Assembly: GCA_049318845.1 (NCBI GenBank)
Contig: JBMOFH010000092.1
Coordinates: 1 to 12,971, forward strand
Origin: CAIOZW01 sp049318845
GTDB taxonomy: Bacteria; Acidobacteriota; Blastocatellia; RBC074
Direction of reading: 5' to 3'
Length of the DNA: 12,971 bases
Below, one piece after another: positions 1-7,648 of the stretch; within the stretch, counting starts at the first letter, position 1, and each line of letters begins with the position of its first letter. The position numbers and the translations under genes are program-made. Under the pieces are notes generated by a model. The model worked only from the letters and a program-made list of their open reading frames with translations, was not told the origin of the DNA and ran no database searches.

Positions 1-1
1 C

Positions 2-634
2 GCGCTGTTGCACGAACCCGACCAGCGTCAGGCGGCAATTGCGGTTCAGGCAGATGTCGCTGACGATGCGGATTGCCGGCGGATGGTCGCGGCAGCGCTC
101 GCCGAATTTGAGCGGCTCGATGTGCTGGTCAACAACGCGGCGACGACGGCCTTCATTCCACTCGATGACTTCGAGGCGGTTGAGCTCGAGGACTGGAACC
201 GGATATTCAATACCAACGTGCTTGGCGTCTTTCAGTGCATACGTGCTGCACGGCCAGCGTTGGAGGCATCGGGCAATGGTGAGATCGTTAATGTCTCGAG
301 CATCGCCGGCCTGCTCGCGATCGGGAGCTCGATCCCCTACTGTGCGTCGAAGGCGGCACTCAATAATCTGACCGTCGCGCTCGCGCGGGTGCTGGCACCG
401 AAGGTTCGTGTCAACGCCGTTGCGCCCGGACTGATAACTTCACGCTGGCTGAAGGATGGTCTTGGTGAAGCCGCTTATGAGACCTATCTCGAAAAGACTC
501 TTGAGCGTGCTCCTCTCCATCGTGTCTGCACGCCTGAGGATGTCGCCGACCTGATCGTCAATCTCATTACCGGTCCGGATCTGATTACCGGGCAGATACT
601 GCCGATCGAGGGCGGGGTGATGATGGCGAGGTGA
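2..634 (+). CDS. SDR family NAD(P)-dependent oxidoreductase, 5'-truncated by window edge
   Basis: Classical short-chain dehydrogenase/reductase; the reading frame is open to the first bases of the window, so the N-terminal glycine-rich nucleotide-binding motif (TGxxxGIG) lies outside and the true start is not visible. What remains shows the family order: a D-V-A-D segment after the third strand, VNNAA (the NNAG-type motif), NTNVLG, the catalytic serine in VNVSS, the YCASK (YxxxK) catalytic pair, then VNAVAPGLI (the N-x-x-x-PG motif) and a C-terminal GQILPIEGG, the usual ending of FabG-like SDRs. About 210 residues are present of an expected 250-260. The substrate cannot be read from sequence. 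It ends 56 bases before the start of the next gene on the same strand and could share a transcript with it. SDR identity is near certain; a specific reaction is not assigned. Confidence 0.93.
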   Translation, partial: ALLHEPDQRQAAIAVQADVADDADCRRMVAAALAEFERLDVLVNNAATTAFIPLDDFEAVELEDWNRIFNTNVLGVFQCIRAARPALEASGNGEIVNVSSIAGLLAIGSSIPYCASKAALNNLTVALARVLAPKVRVNAVAPGLITSRWLKDGLGEAAYETYLEKTLERAPLHRVCTPEDVADLIVNLITGPDLITGQILPIEGGVMMAR

Positions 635-677
635 GGGTAGTGAAGCAGCTTCAGTTTGTGAAGATCGGATTGTCGTG

Positions 678-683
678 AAGGAG
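678..683 (+). promoter_or_regulatory. Ribosome binding site deciding the amidohydrolase start
   Basis: AAGGAG lies 7 bases before the ATG at 691. An in-frame TTG immediately precedes that ATG at 688 and would leave only 4 bases of spacing, so ATG 691 is the better start. Confidence 0.6.
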
Positions 684-690
684 CAGGTTG

Positions 691-2025
691 ATGAAAATGA
701 TAGAGAATATGGTTCGTAGCCGGAGAGTATTATTGTTGATCTGGGTGCTGACTTTGATGGTCGGCTCAGCCTTGCCAGGGCTGGCGCAGCCCGGAACCAG
801 AACGTCTGTCAAGGCGATCAGGGCCGGCCAATTGATCGACACAAAGAGTGGAAAAGTTCTGAAGAACCAGACCATCATTGTCGAGGGTGGTGTCATCAGG
901 GCGGTCGGAACCGATGTTGTAATCCCTGCTGGTGCCGAGGTGATCGATCTTTCGGGGATGACGGTTCTTCCGGGGCTGATCGATAGCCATACTCACCTGA
1001 CGGGACAGTCGGACGAGAACTACTATGAGCGGTTCCGAAAGTCGTTTGTCGACGCGGCGATCTATGCGCCGACGCTCGCAAAGCGGACACTTGACGCCGG
1101 CTTCACAACCTGCCGCGATCTTGGATCTTTGGGCTTTGTCGATGTTGCACTGCGTAACGCGATCAATGAAGGGAAGGTGCCCGGCCCGCGCCTGCTGGTT
1201 GCCGGATATTATATCAGCTCGACTGGCGGGCATGGCGATATGGTAGGGTTCTCGCCGTGGCTCGATTCCAAGTATCCGGCCGAGATGACGGGGATTGCTG
1301 ATGGCGTCGATGCCGTGCGCCAGAAGGTTCGGTACCTGGTGAAGAACGGTGCGGATGTGATCAAGATGGGTGCGGGGGCCGGGGTTCTTTCAGAGGAGGA
1401 TAGCGTTGGTGCGCCACAATATTCACAGGAGGAGATGAACGCGATCGTTGACGAGGCACAGCGATGGGGGCGCAAGACCTGTGCACATGCCCACGGCACA
1501 GAGGCGATCAAGATGGCGATCCGGGCTGGAGTTGCCTCGGTCGAGCATGGAAGCTTCGTTGACGACGAGGGGATCGCGTTGATGCTCCAGCAGGGAACCT
1601 ACCTTGTCGCCGATATTTACAATGACGACTATATTCTGGCCGAGTTCAGCCGGCTTGGGTACCCCGCAAAGATCCTCGAAAAGGAACGGCTGGTCGGGCA
1701 GACCCAGCGCGAGAATTTTCGCAAGGCGGTCAGGGCGGGGGTGAAGGTTGCTTATGGGACAGATGCCGGTGTCTATCCGCACGGTGGCAACGCAAAGCAG
1801 TTCGTGCACATGGTTCGATGGGGGATGACTCCGATGATGGCAATCCAGTCGGCAACGGTCAATGCTGCCGACCTGCTCGGACTGGGTGGGAAGATTGGTT
1901 CGATCGAGGTGGGTAAAGAGGCCGATATTGTCGCCGTCGAGGGCGATCCACTGGCAGATGTGTCCGTGCTCGAGACGAAGATGCGCTTCGTCATGAGGAG
2001 TGGAGTTGTTTACAGGACGCGATAG
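691..2025 (+). CDS. Secreted metal-dependent amidohydrolase (imidazolonepropionase/Xaa-Pro dipeptidase-like)
   Basis: A 444-residue amidohydrolase-superfamily enzyme. The N terminus has basic residues (RSRR), a hydrophobic stretch (about residues 13-29) and a probable Sec cleavage near GLA-QP (residue 32), so it is probably exported. A small beta-sandwich part (about 40-90) precedes the TIM barrel. The metal ligands are visible: SHTHL (H100, H102) after strand 1, VIKM (K226, probably the carboxylated bridging lysine), CAHAHG (H266/H268), SVEHG (H286) and YGTDAG (D358). The C terminus has the G-x-I-x-x-G-K-E-A-D-I-V closing motif. This H-x-H/K/H/H/D set is that of binuclear-zinc members, whose characterised relatives include dipeptidases acting on Xaa-Pro or Xaa-Arg/Lys. 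Hydrolysis of a peptide or amide bond in the periplasm is therefore likely, but the substrate is inferred. The start at ATG 691 is chosen for its AAGGAG site. A strong hairpin follows 66 bases after the stop. Confidence 0.93.
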   Translation: MKMIENMVRSRRVLLLIWVLTLMVGSALPGLAQPGTRTSVKAIRAGQLIDTKSGKVLKNQTIIVEGGVIRAVGTDVVIPAGAEVIDLSGMTVLPGLIDSHTHLTGQSDENYYERFRKSFVDAAIYAPTLAKRTLDAGFTTCRDLGSLGFVDVALRNAINEGKVPGPRLLVAGYYISSTGGHGDMVGFSPWLDSKYPAEMTGIADGVDAVRQKVRYLVKNGADVIKMGAGAGVLSEEDSVGAPQYSQEEMNAIVDEAQRWGRKTCAHAHGTEAIKMAIRAGVASVEHGSFVDDEGIALMLQQGTYLVADIYNDDYILAEFSRLGYPAKILEKERLVGQTQRENFRKAVRAGVKVAYGTDAGVYPHGGNAKQFVHMVRWGMTPMMAIQSATVNAADLLGLGGKIGSIEVGKEADIVAVEGDPLADVSVLETKMRFVMRSGVVYRTR

Positions 2026-2091
2026 AGGCGGGATGACTTACCCTGTAATTGCGGTATTGGTCTACAGGTTTAGCCCGACAGGTTGAGGAAT

Positions 2092-2127
2092 AAGCGGACG
2101 GCGTCTGGTGTTCAGGGCCGTCCGCTT
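2092..2127. terminator. Bidirectional stem-loop between convergent genes
   Basis: Perfect 11-bp inverted repeat: AAGCGGACGGC (2092-2102), a 14-base loop, then GCCGTCCGCTT (2117-2127). It sits between the amidohydrolase stop (2025) and the end of the convergent PLP-enzyme gene (2180), where a terminator for both strands is expected. There is no clean T-tract directly after the stem on either strand; on the plus strand T-rich runs (CTTTTCGGTTTTTCGGGTTTT, broken by GG) come about 25 bases later. It could also act mainly as an mRNA 3'-end stabiliser. Confidence 0.65.
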
Positions 2128-2128
2128 C

Positions 2129-2146
2129 GAATTGGTGGTTCAATTC
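2129..2146. repeat. Second small inverted repeat in the convergent gap
   Basis: GAATTG (2129-2134) and CAATTC (2141-2146) form a perfect 6-bp stem with a 6-base loop, one base after the larger hairpin. A weak CCCG/CGGG pair (2148-2151 with 2167-2170), followed by TTTT at 2171, comes next. Together they suggest a compound termination region on the plus strand. Short stems like these can arise by chance. Confidence 0.4.
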
Positions 2147-2179
2147 TCCCGGGCTTTTCGGTTTTTCGGGTTTTGATGA

Positions 2180-3346
2180 TCAGGCATTGACTGTCCGGAT
2201 CTCGCGACCACGCGCCGTTACTGTTGCCAGCTCGGAGAGATGACCGGCTCTGACAAGAACTGCGTCATTGAAGTTGTTGACGGTCGGGCAGACGTGGCGT
2301 GGGAGGATGTAGATCAGGTCGCCAATCGCCGGGAGTTCCACGCCAGCCGGGATCTCGATTGGGAGGTGCTCTTCGCTCGGCTTGCCTGGTTTCCAGTCTG
2401 TATGGCCGACGACGGCGCCGGTCGGTACTCCGGCATCGGCGGAGACTGCTTTGTGGCCCGCGTCGCAGGTGAAGATCCGTTCACTTGGGTGGCTGACGAT
2501 TGTAGAGAGAACGAGCGCCGCCGGGCGCAGCCCGTATTCACGCGGCAATTGGGCGAGGCTGGTGCAGTCAGAGTAGACGATCGTTCCCGGTGAGACGCGG
2601 TGAATGAAGCGCTGGTTGCGGAATCCATCGTAGGAGAGTGCGCACGGGAGAGACGGAGTGCCGGCGGAGATGACCTCGGGAAGTTTGAAGCCGGCCGCTT
2701 CGAGGCGGGCAATGATCTTCATCAGTTGATCGTAGCCACGGTGTGCGACGGCGTCGCGTTCAGCGAGCTCCAGTCCACCCGTATGTCCGTCATAGTAATG
2801 AAGCCCCTGCAAACGCAGTCCGTGGCCACTGATTCGTTCGGCGAGGCCGACGATACCCTCTATATTATCCTGTCCGATTCCGGTTCGGTTCATCCCCGGA
2901 TTGATGTCGATGAAGAGGTCGATCGATCTTCCGGGCCAGATGTCGATCTGCGCCTCGTTCTCGACGAGGACGGAGAAGCGGATGGTTGGATGCAGATCGA
3001 TGATCTCGGCGACGCGCCGCGCGTTGGCGCCGACGACCGGATAGGCGACCAGGATGTCCTGTGCGCCGGCGTTACAGGCGGTGATCAGTTCGAGGGTCGT
3101 CGCACACTTGAAGTTGACGACCCCGTGGTCGACAAGGCGGCGCATGACGAACTCGAGCTTGCTGGTCTTGATGTGCGGACGCCAGCGATTGGCGTCTCCG
3201 CCGAGCACTGCAAGCATCGCGGCGATATTGGAATCGACGATCTCGGGATAGATCAGCAGCGCCGGAGTCATCAACTGTCCGGCCTCGGCAAGGCGATATG
3301 GTTCATCGGTGACGATGGTGTAGTTTGATTGCGTCAGGTCGATCAT
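2180..3346 (-). CDS. Fold-type III PLP enzyme, D-threonine aldolase/D-serine dehydratase family
   Basis: A 388-residue protein of the alanine-racemase-barrel family that contains D-threonine aldolase (D-threonine to glycine plus acetaldehyde) and D-serine dehydratase (D-serine to pyruvate plus ammonia). The N-terminal PLP barrel has TPALLIY followed by RPHIKTSK, where K60 should be the Schiff-base lysine. The C-terminal beta domain carries PRHVCPTVNN, where H351 and C353 form the expected metal-binding pair. The H-x-C form resembles the zinc site of D-serine dehydratases; the Mn-type D-threonine aldolases have, as I recall, H-x-D. Length fits the family (about 370-390). The ATG at 3346 is preceded on its strand by GGGAG about 11 bases upstream. 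It lies 32 bases downstream of the DoxX/MauE-thioredoxin gene on the same strand, so it is probably the second gene of that operon. Exact substrate is open; the nearby tdh-kbl pair favours a hydroxy-amino-acid role. Cytoplasmic, with no signal peptide. Confidence 0.92.
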   Translation of the reverse strand: MIDLTQSNYTIVTDEPYRLAEAGQLMTPALLIYPEIVDSNIAAMLAVLGGDANRWRPHIKTSKLEFVMRRLVDHGVVNFKCATTLELITACNAGAQDILVAYPVVGANARRVAEIIDLHPTIRFSVLVENEAQIDIWPGRSIDLFIDINPGMNRTGIGQDNIEGIVGLAERISGHGLRLQGLHYYDGHTGGLELAERDAVAHRGYDQLMKIIARLEAAGFKLPEVISAGTPSLPCALSYDGFRNQRFIHRVSPGTIVYSDCTSLAQLPREYGLRPAALVLSTIVSHPSERIFTCDAGHKAVSADAGVPTGAVVGHTDWKPGKPSEEHLPIEIPAGVELPAIGDLIYILPRHVCPTVNNFNDAVLVRAGHLSELATVTARGREIRTVNA

Positions 3347-3378
3347 AGTCAGAAAATCTCCCGGTAAAATATAGATTA

Positions 3379-4314
3379 CTATTCGATGAATGTTTGCGCT
3401 TCGGCGAGCGTTGGGACCTGTCCGTCCCAGATCTTCAACAGTCCGCCATCGTTGACGAGGAGCAGTCGGGGTGGTTGGCCGCGTTCAAAGAGTTTGCGGA
3501 AGTTGTCGAAGCTGACACGCCCGAGCGGAAATTCGGCCTTGAACCTGGCGATGAAGCTGCTGACATCCTCTGGACTGTTGGAGCAGAGCGCAACGAGCGG
3601 GACGCCCAGTGGTTCGAGTTCACGGTGGAGGCGGTTGAGTTCCGAAACGCTTGCCTGGCAGTGCTCGCACCCGGTGTCGATGAGGGCGACGATTCGCCGG
3701 CCCTCGTTGGCGCTGAGCGGAAGTCCGCTGACCTCGATGCCGGCGAAGAGGTCGGGCTGGGTGGCGACGGACTTCAGACGCTGGAGCGGGTCGTCGGACT
3801 GTCGCGCGCTGTTGCTGGCATAGACGGTGACGGATAGTCCGATGAGGACCGATAGCGCGACGGTCGCCGGTCGCCATCGGGAGAGTCCGCCATGTTCATG
3901 CCGGTGGAGCCACCAGGCAAGGCCGATCGCGGCAAGCATGGCCAGATCCTCTGTGAAGGCTTCGGCGGGAGTTCGCTTGACCCACGAACCGAAGCAGCCG
4001 CAATCCTCTGTCGAGCCGCTATACCAGGCCCAGCCGAGAGTGATCAGGAAGCCGAAGAGCATGATGGCGGCGATCGGGACTGACCAGCGCCGACGGTAGC
4101 CGACGATCAGCGCTGTCCCAAGTGCGATCTCGGCGACGATCATGACCCAGGCGATCAGTTTGATCAGTCCGGGCGCTGTCAGAATCTGATAGTCGCCAAT
4201 CTGCCGGATGAAGTCGAGTGGCTCCCAGGCCTTGAGCCCACCGGCGACGATGAAGACCATTCCGATGATGATTTCAATTGTTCGGGCCAAATAGAGACGC
4301 CAATTGTCAGTCAT
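3379..4314 (-). CDS. DoxX/MauE-like membrane protein fused to a thioredoxin-like domain
   Basis: A 311-residue two-part protein. Residues 1-137 hold four predicted membrane segments (about 11-28, 50-72, 78-98, 121-137) of the DoxX/MauE type, beginning RTIEIIIGMVFIVAGGLKAW. They carry the DCGCFG motif (C105, C107) after the third segment, as in MauE-like proteins. A fifth segment (about 150-167) leads to a C-terminal thioredoxin/TlpA-like domain (about 190-311) with DTGCEHCQ (C216-x-x-C219) and a proline near PPRLLL that matches the cis-Pro loop. MauE and MauD are separate proteins in methylamine-dehydrogenase maturation; here the two functions appear joined. A thiol-disulfide relay in the cell envelope is a reasonable inference, with the membrane cysteines passing electrons to or from the C-x-x-C pair. 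The start at 4314 has a strong site (AGGAGGGAGA on its strand, 6 bases away). It is the first gene of a minus-strand pair with the PLP enzyme; the functional link is unclear. Confidence 0.88.
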   Translation of the reverse strand: MTDNWRLYLARTIEIIIGMVFIVAGGLKAWEPLDFIRQIGDYQILTAPGLIKLIAWVMIVAEIALGTALIVGYRRRWSVPIAAIMLFGFLITLGWAWYSGSTEDCGCFGSWVKRTPAEAFTEDLAMLAAIGLAWWLHRHEHGGLSRWRPATVALSVLIGLSVTVYASNSARQSDDPLQRLKSVATQPDLFAGIEVSGLPLSANEGRRIVALIDTGCEHCQASVSELNRLHRELEPLGVPLVALCSNSPEDVSSFIARFKAEFPLGRVSFDNFRKLFERGQPPRLLLVNDGGLLKIWDGQVPTLAEAQTFIE

Positions 4315-4320
4315 ATCTGT

Positions 4321-4330
4321 TCTCCCTCCT
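4321..4330 (-). promoter_or_regulatory. Strong ribosome binding site for the DoxX/MauE-thioredoxin gene
   Basis: Read on the minus strand, AGGAGGGAGA lies 6 bases before the ATG at 4314. It is one of the strongest Shine-Dalgarno matches in the window and fixes this start. Confidence 0.7.
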
Positions 4331-4457
4331 CAGTACATAGACGGGATTATCATATTTCAAGTCGACCGGTTATGAAAATGGCCGGCATCGAGCGTGAGGC
4401 TGACATTTTGTCGCAGTCTCCCTTATCGGGTGACTGATTCCTGTCAAAATTGTTTAG

Positions 4458-4481
4458 AATATGAGATCTTAAACTCTTATT
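4458..4481. repeat. Imperfect inverted repeat, possible operator
   Basis: AATATGAG (4458-4465) and CTCTTATT (4474-4481) match as inverted half-sites at 7 of 8 positions across an 8-base spacer. The half-site centres are 16 bases apart, which suits a dimeric regulator. It overlaps the plus-strand promoter candidates about 50-70 bases before the propeller gene. A chance repeat in AT-rich DNA is possible. Confidence 0.3.
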
Positions 4482-4529
4482 CCACATCAGAAATATTCTC
4501 GGACAATCTTAGACTGGGAGGTCGCCGCG

Positions 4530-7500
4530 ATGTCGTGGATCCGCAGGAATGCTCTTCGAGCCGTACTTTTTTCAACCGTCATTCTTGGACTGTCGTTGCT
4601 GGCAACGGCCATTGGTCACGGAGTTTGGGCACAGCAGCCTGCCCCGCACCAGTCCTGGTTTCAGGGGCTGCGCTACCGTTCGATCGGGCCGGCGCGAGGC
4701 GGGAGAGTTACAGCGGTGGCCGGGCATCGTCGAGAGCCGCAGACCTACTACATGGGGGCGACGGGGGGCGGAGTCTGGAAGACGACCGACGCCGGGCAGA
4801 ACTGGGCGAATATCTCTGACGGCTATTTCGAGACCTCATCGATCGGGGCGATTGCGGTCGCAGACTCCGATCCGAATGTGATCTATGTTGGGACGGGGAG
4901 TGCGGCGATCCGCAGCAATGTCATTCGGGGGCTGGGAGTCTGGAGATCGACCGATGGTGGAAAGACGTGGCGTAATGTCGGGTTGCGGGGCGCGGGGCAG
5001 ATCGGCGCGATCCGCATCCATCCACGGCAACCGCTGATCGCCTATGTCGCGGTACTCGGCCAGCCATTTGGCCCGAGCGATGAGCGCGGAGTCTTTCGGA
5101 CGATGGATGGCGGAGAGACCTGGCAGAAGGTACTCTTCATCGACCCGCAGACGGGGGTGGTCTCGCTGGCGATGAATCCGGCCAATCCGGAGGAGATTTA
5201 TGCCGGAGTCTGGCAGGCGGAGCGGCGGCCCTGGACGATTCTCAGCGGCGGCCCGGCGACGAAGACAGGCATTTATAAAACTACCAACGGTGGGAATACG
5301 TGGACCCATCTCACAAAGGGGTTGCCAACGGGACTGATCGGTAAGGTCGATGTCGATTTGTGCTACACCGCGCCGCAGCACATCTACGCTATTCTCGAAG
5401 CCGATGGCGGCGGAAGCGGTGTCTATCGTTCGACCGATTCCGGTGCGAGCTGGCAAGTGGTCAGCAAGGCGGCGGGGCTCGTCTCGCGCCCATTTTACTA
5501 TACCTACATCGATGTCGATCCGCGCGACCCGGAGGTGGTCTGGGTCAACAACCTCTCACTTTGGCGGTCGGGAGATGGTGGGAAGAGTTTCAGAACAGTG
5601 CCGACTCCCCACGGCGACAACCATGGAATGTGGATCAATCCGGACGATCCGAAGCTGATGATCCAGTCGAATGATGGCGGTGCCAACGTCTCGCTCAATG
5701 GTGGGGCGACGTGGTCAACGATCTACAATCAGCCGACGGCGGAGATCTATCAGTTGGCGGTCGACAATCAGTTTCCATACCGGCTCTATGGGGCACAGCA
5801 GGACAACACGACGCTGATCGTGCCGAGTCTGCCGCCAATGGTCGACCGGGTCGATGATCCGATGCAGCTCTGGATGACGGGGCCTGGATGTGAGACGGGG
5901 CCGATCGTACCGAATCCGCTCAATCCAAAGGTGATCTATGGTGCGTGCAAGGGCGAGTTCTATCGGATGAACCTTGAGACCGGGCAGACGGCCAGTTACT
6001 GGGTTCATCCACAGAACCGGTATGGCCATAATCCGGCCGATATCAAGTATCGGTTCCAGCGTGTCTCGCCGCTCGAGGTCTCGCCACACAATCCGCGAGT
6101 GATATACCACGCGTCGCATGTGGTTCATCGGACGATGGACGAGGGGGTGACGTGGGAGGTGATCAGTCCTGACCTGACCGCGAATGAGCCTGACAAGCAG
6201 GTTCTTTCGGGTGGGCCGATCACTCGTGACATCACGGGTGAGGAGGTCTATTCGACGATCTATGCCTTCCGCGAGTCGACGCTCGAGCCGGGAGTCCTCT
6301 GGGCGGGAGCCAATGATGGGCCGGTTCACGTCTCGCGCGATAATGGGCGGACGTGGAAGAAGGTGACGCCGGCAGGGCTTCCGCCGGGTGGGCGCGTGCA
6401 GAACATCGAGCCTTCGCCGCACCGGAAGGGCTCTGCCTATCTCGCTATCTACCGCTACCTGCTCGATGACTGGCAGCCATACATCTATCTGACAAACGAT
6501 TACGGCGCGACCTGGCGGCGACTGACTGACGGGAAGAATGGGATACCGGCGGACTGTCCGACGCGTGTCGTGCGGGAGGACCCGGATCGTCAGGGGCTTC
6601 TCTATGCCGGGACAGAGTATGGGATCTTCGTCTCTTTCGATCAGGGAGGGCAGTGGAAACCGCTGCAGCTCAACCTGCCGGTGACGCCGGTGACCGATCT
6701 GCGAGTACATCAGAAGGACCTCGTGGTTGCGACGATGGGACGATCATTCTGGATTCTGGACGATCTGACTCCGCTCCAGCAGATGAAGGAGCCGGCGGGT
6801 GCGCCGGCGTTGCTGCTTGCGCCTCGGGCAGCTCTGCGGACGCGCCATCCGGCAATGGGCGGTCGTGGCAGCAACGCGGCAGAGCCTGAGTATCCGCCAC
6901 CGGGTGCGCGCATCGACTACTATCTGAACGAGGATGTGGCGGGTGAGCTGAAGCTGGAGATTCTGGATGGCGGGGGGGCGCTGGTACGAAGCTATGTCAG
7001 TCGGTCGGCCGGAGCGGGGCCGCGTGCGGAACAGGGGATGCGGGGGCCGGTCAGTGGAGTGGCGGTACAGGGAGGTCTGACGACGTATCGTGGGCAGAAT
7101 AGATTTGTCTGGGATCTTCGCCACGGTGAGCTGGGCGGGCCTTCGGGGGGGCGAGAGCTGCCAGGGCCGCTCGTGCTGCCGGGGAGGTATACGGTTCGCC
7201 TTGCGGCCGGCAAGTGGAGTCTGACGCAGCCGCTGGAGGTGAAGCTCGATCCGCGCCTGGCAAAGGATGGCGTGACCCCACTCGATCTGCGCGGCCAGTT
7301 TGATCTCATTCAGAAGGTGCGGGCCGCATCGCGTGATGCTCGCACGCTCGTCCAGCGGATCGACCGGGAGATTGGCAGCGCACCTGCGGCACGGCAGGCC
7401 GAATTGAAGAGGCTCCGCGAGCAGTTGGTAACGGCAACCGGGCCATATCCGCAGCCGATGCTGATCGATCAGCTCACCAGCATTTATCGAATGATTAGCG

Positions 7501-7607
7501 ACGCGGATCGAAAGGTTGGCCGAAGTGCGATCGATTATTACTCTGAGCTGCGGAATGAGCTGGATCGACTCTCTGTCAAAATATCCGGTAATTCATCCGT
7601 AAAATAG
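4530..7607 (+). CDS. Large secreted Asp-box (BNR/VPS10-like) beta-propeller protein
   Basis: A 1025-residue exported protein. The signal peptide spans about residues 1-35: RR near the start, a hydrophobic core (VLFSTVILGLSLLATAIG) and a likely cleavage at VWA-QQ. About eleven Asp-box-like repeats (S/T-x-D-x-G-x-T-W) follow between residues 80 and 710, for example KTTDAGQNW, RSTDGGKTW, RTMDGGETW, KTTNGGNTW, RSTDSGASW, RTMDEGVTW and LTNDYGATW. They indicate two stacked propellers of the sortilin/VPS10 type. FWILDDL (about 740) ends the propeller part. A beta-rich, FlgD/Ig-like part (about 795-910) and a charged helical tail (about 920-1025) follow. Such proteins are often annotated as glycosyl hydrolases because sialidases share Asp boxes, but no FRIP motif or sialidase Arg triad is evident, so catalysis is not supported. 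Binding or scaffolding outside the cell is equally likely. GGGAGG 8 bases upstream supports the start. It is first in a six-gene co-directional run. Confidence 0.92.
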   Translation: MSWIRRNALRAVLFSTVILGLSLLATAIGHGVWAQQPAPHQSWFQGLRYRSIGPARGGRVTAVAGHRREPQTYYMGATGGGVWKTTDAGQNWANISDGYFETSSIGAIAVADSDPNVIYVGTGSAAIRSNVIRGLGVWRSTDGGKTWRNVGLRGAGQIGAIRIHPRQPLIAYVAVLGQPFGPSDERGVFRTMDGGETWQKVLFIDPQTGVVSLAMNPANPEEIYAGVWQAERRPWTILSGGPATKTGIYKTTNGGNTWTHLTKGLPTGLIGKVDVDLCYTAPQHIYAILEADGGGSGVYRSTDSGASWQVVSKAAGLVSRPFYYTYIDVDPRDPEVVWVNNLSLWRSGDGGKSFRTVPTPHGDNHGMWINPDDPKLMIQSNDGGANVSLNGGATWSTIYNQPTAEIYQLAVDNQFPYRLYGAQQDNTTLIVPSLPPMVDRVDDPMQLWMTGPGCETGPIVPNPLNPKVIYGACKGEFYRMNLETGQTASYWVHPQNRYGHNPADIKYRFQRVSPLEVSPHNPRVIYHASHVVHRTMDEGVTWEVISPDLTANEPDKQVLSGGPITRDITGEEVYSTIYAFRESTLEPGVLWAGANDGPVHVSRDNGRTWKKVTPAGLPPGGRVQNIEPSPHRKGSAYLAIYRYLLDDWQPYIYLTNDYGATWRRLTDGKNGIPADCPTRVVREDPDRQGLLYAGTEYGIFVSFDQGGQWKPLQLNLPVTPVTDLRVHQKDLVVATMGRSFWILDDLTPLQQMKEPAGAPALLLAPRAALRTRHPAMGGRGSNAAEPEYPPPGARIDYYLNEDVAGELKLEILDGGGALVRSYVSRSAGAGPRAEQGMRGPVSGVAVQGGLTTYRGQNRFVWDLRHGELGGPSGGRELPGPLVLPGRYTVRLAAGKWSLTQPLEVKLDPRLAKDGVTPLDLRGQFDLIQKVRAASRDARTLVQRIDREIGSAPAARQAELKRLREQLVTATGPYPQPMLIDQLTSIYRMISDADRKVGRSAIDYYSELRNELDRLSVKISGNSSVK

Positions 7608-7648
7608 TAGTAACCACAAAACCCATTGGTGCTGGAGGCTGAGATCAA

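Larger units (their letters stand above)
4315..4529. promoter_or_regulatory. Divergent AT-rich promoter region
   Basis: 215 bases separate two divergent genes, so promoters for both directions should lie here. The middle (about 4340-4510) is clearly richer in A+T than the flanking genes. For the minus-strand operon a TATGATAAT stretch (4354 down to 4346 on the minus strand), 32 bases from the start, is a good -10 candidate, without a convincing -35. For the plus-strand unit, TTGTTT (4450-4455) with TCTTAT (4475-4480) at 19-base spacing, or TAGAAT (4455-4460), are weak candidates. Exact promoters are not claimed. The plus-strand start at 4530 is served by GGGAGG (4516-4521), 8 bases upstream. 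Confidence 0.5.

Noticed and set aside
635..690. GAAGCAGCTTC mini-palindrome between the SDR and amidohydrolase genes
   Set aside because: Stem of 4-5 bp with at most a 3-base loop and no T-tract; too weak to call a terminator, so the two genes may still share a transcript.
2600..3328. Plus-strand open frame of 242 codons within the PLP-enzyme gene
   Set aside because: Highly acidic shadow of the minus-strand gene, which has the PLP lysine and metal motifs; no domain recognised.
5715..6710. Antisense open frame of 331 codons opposite the propeller gene
   Set aside because: Arg/Pro-rich shadow of the Asp-box repeats; no known fold and no independent promoter or ribosome site.
4530..7607. Assignment of the large protein as an exo-sialidase
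   Set aside because: Asp boxes are shared by many non-enzymatic propellers and the FRIP motif and arginine triad of sialidases are not evident.
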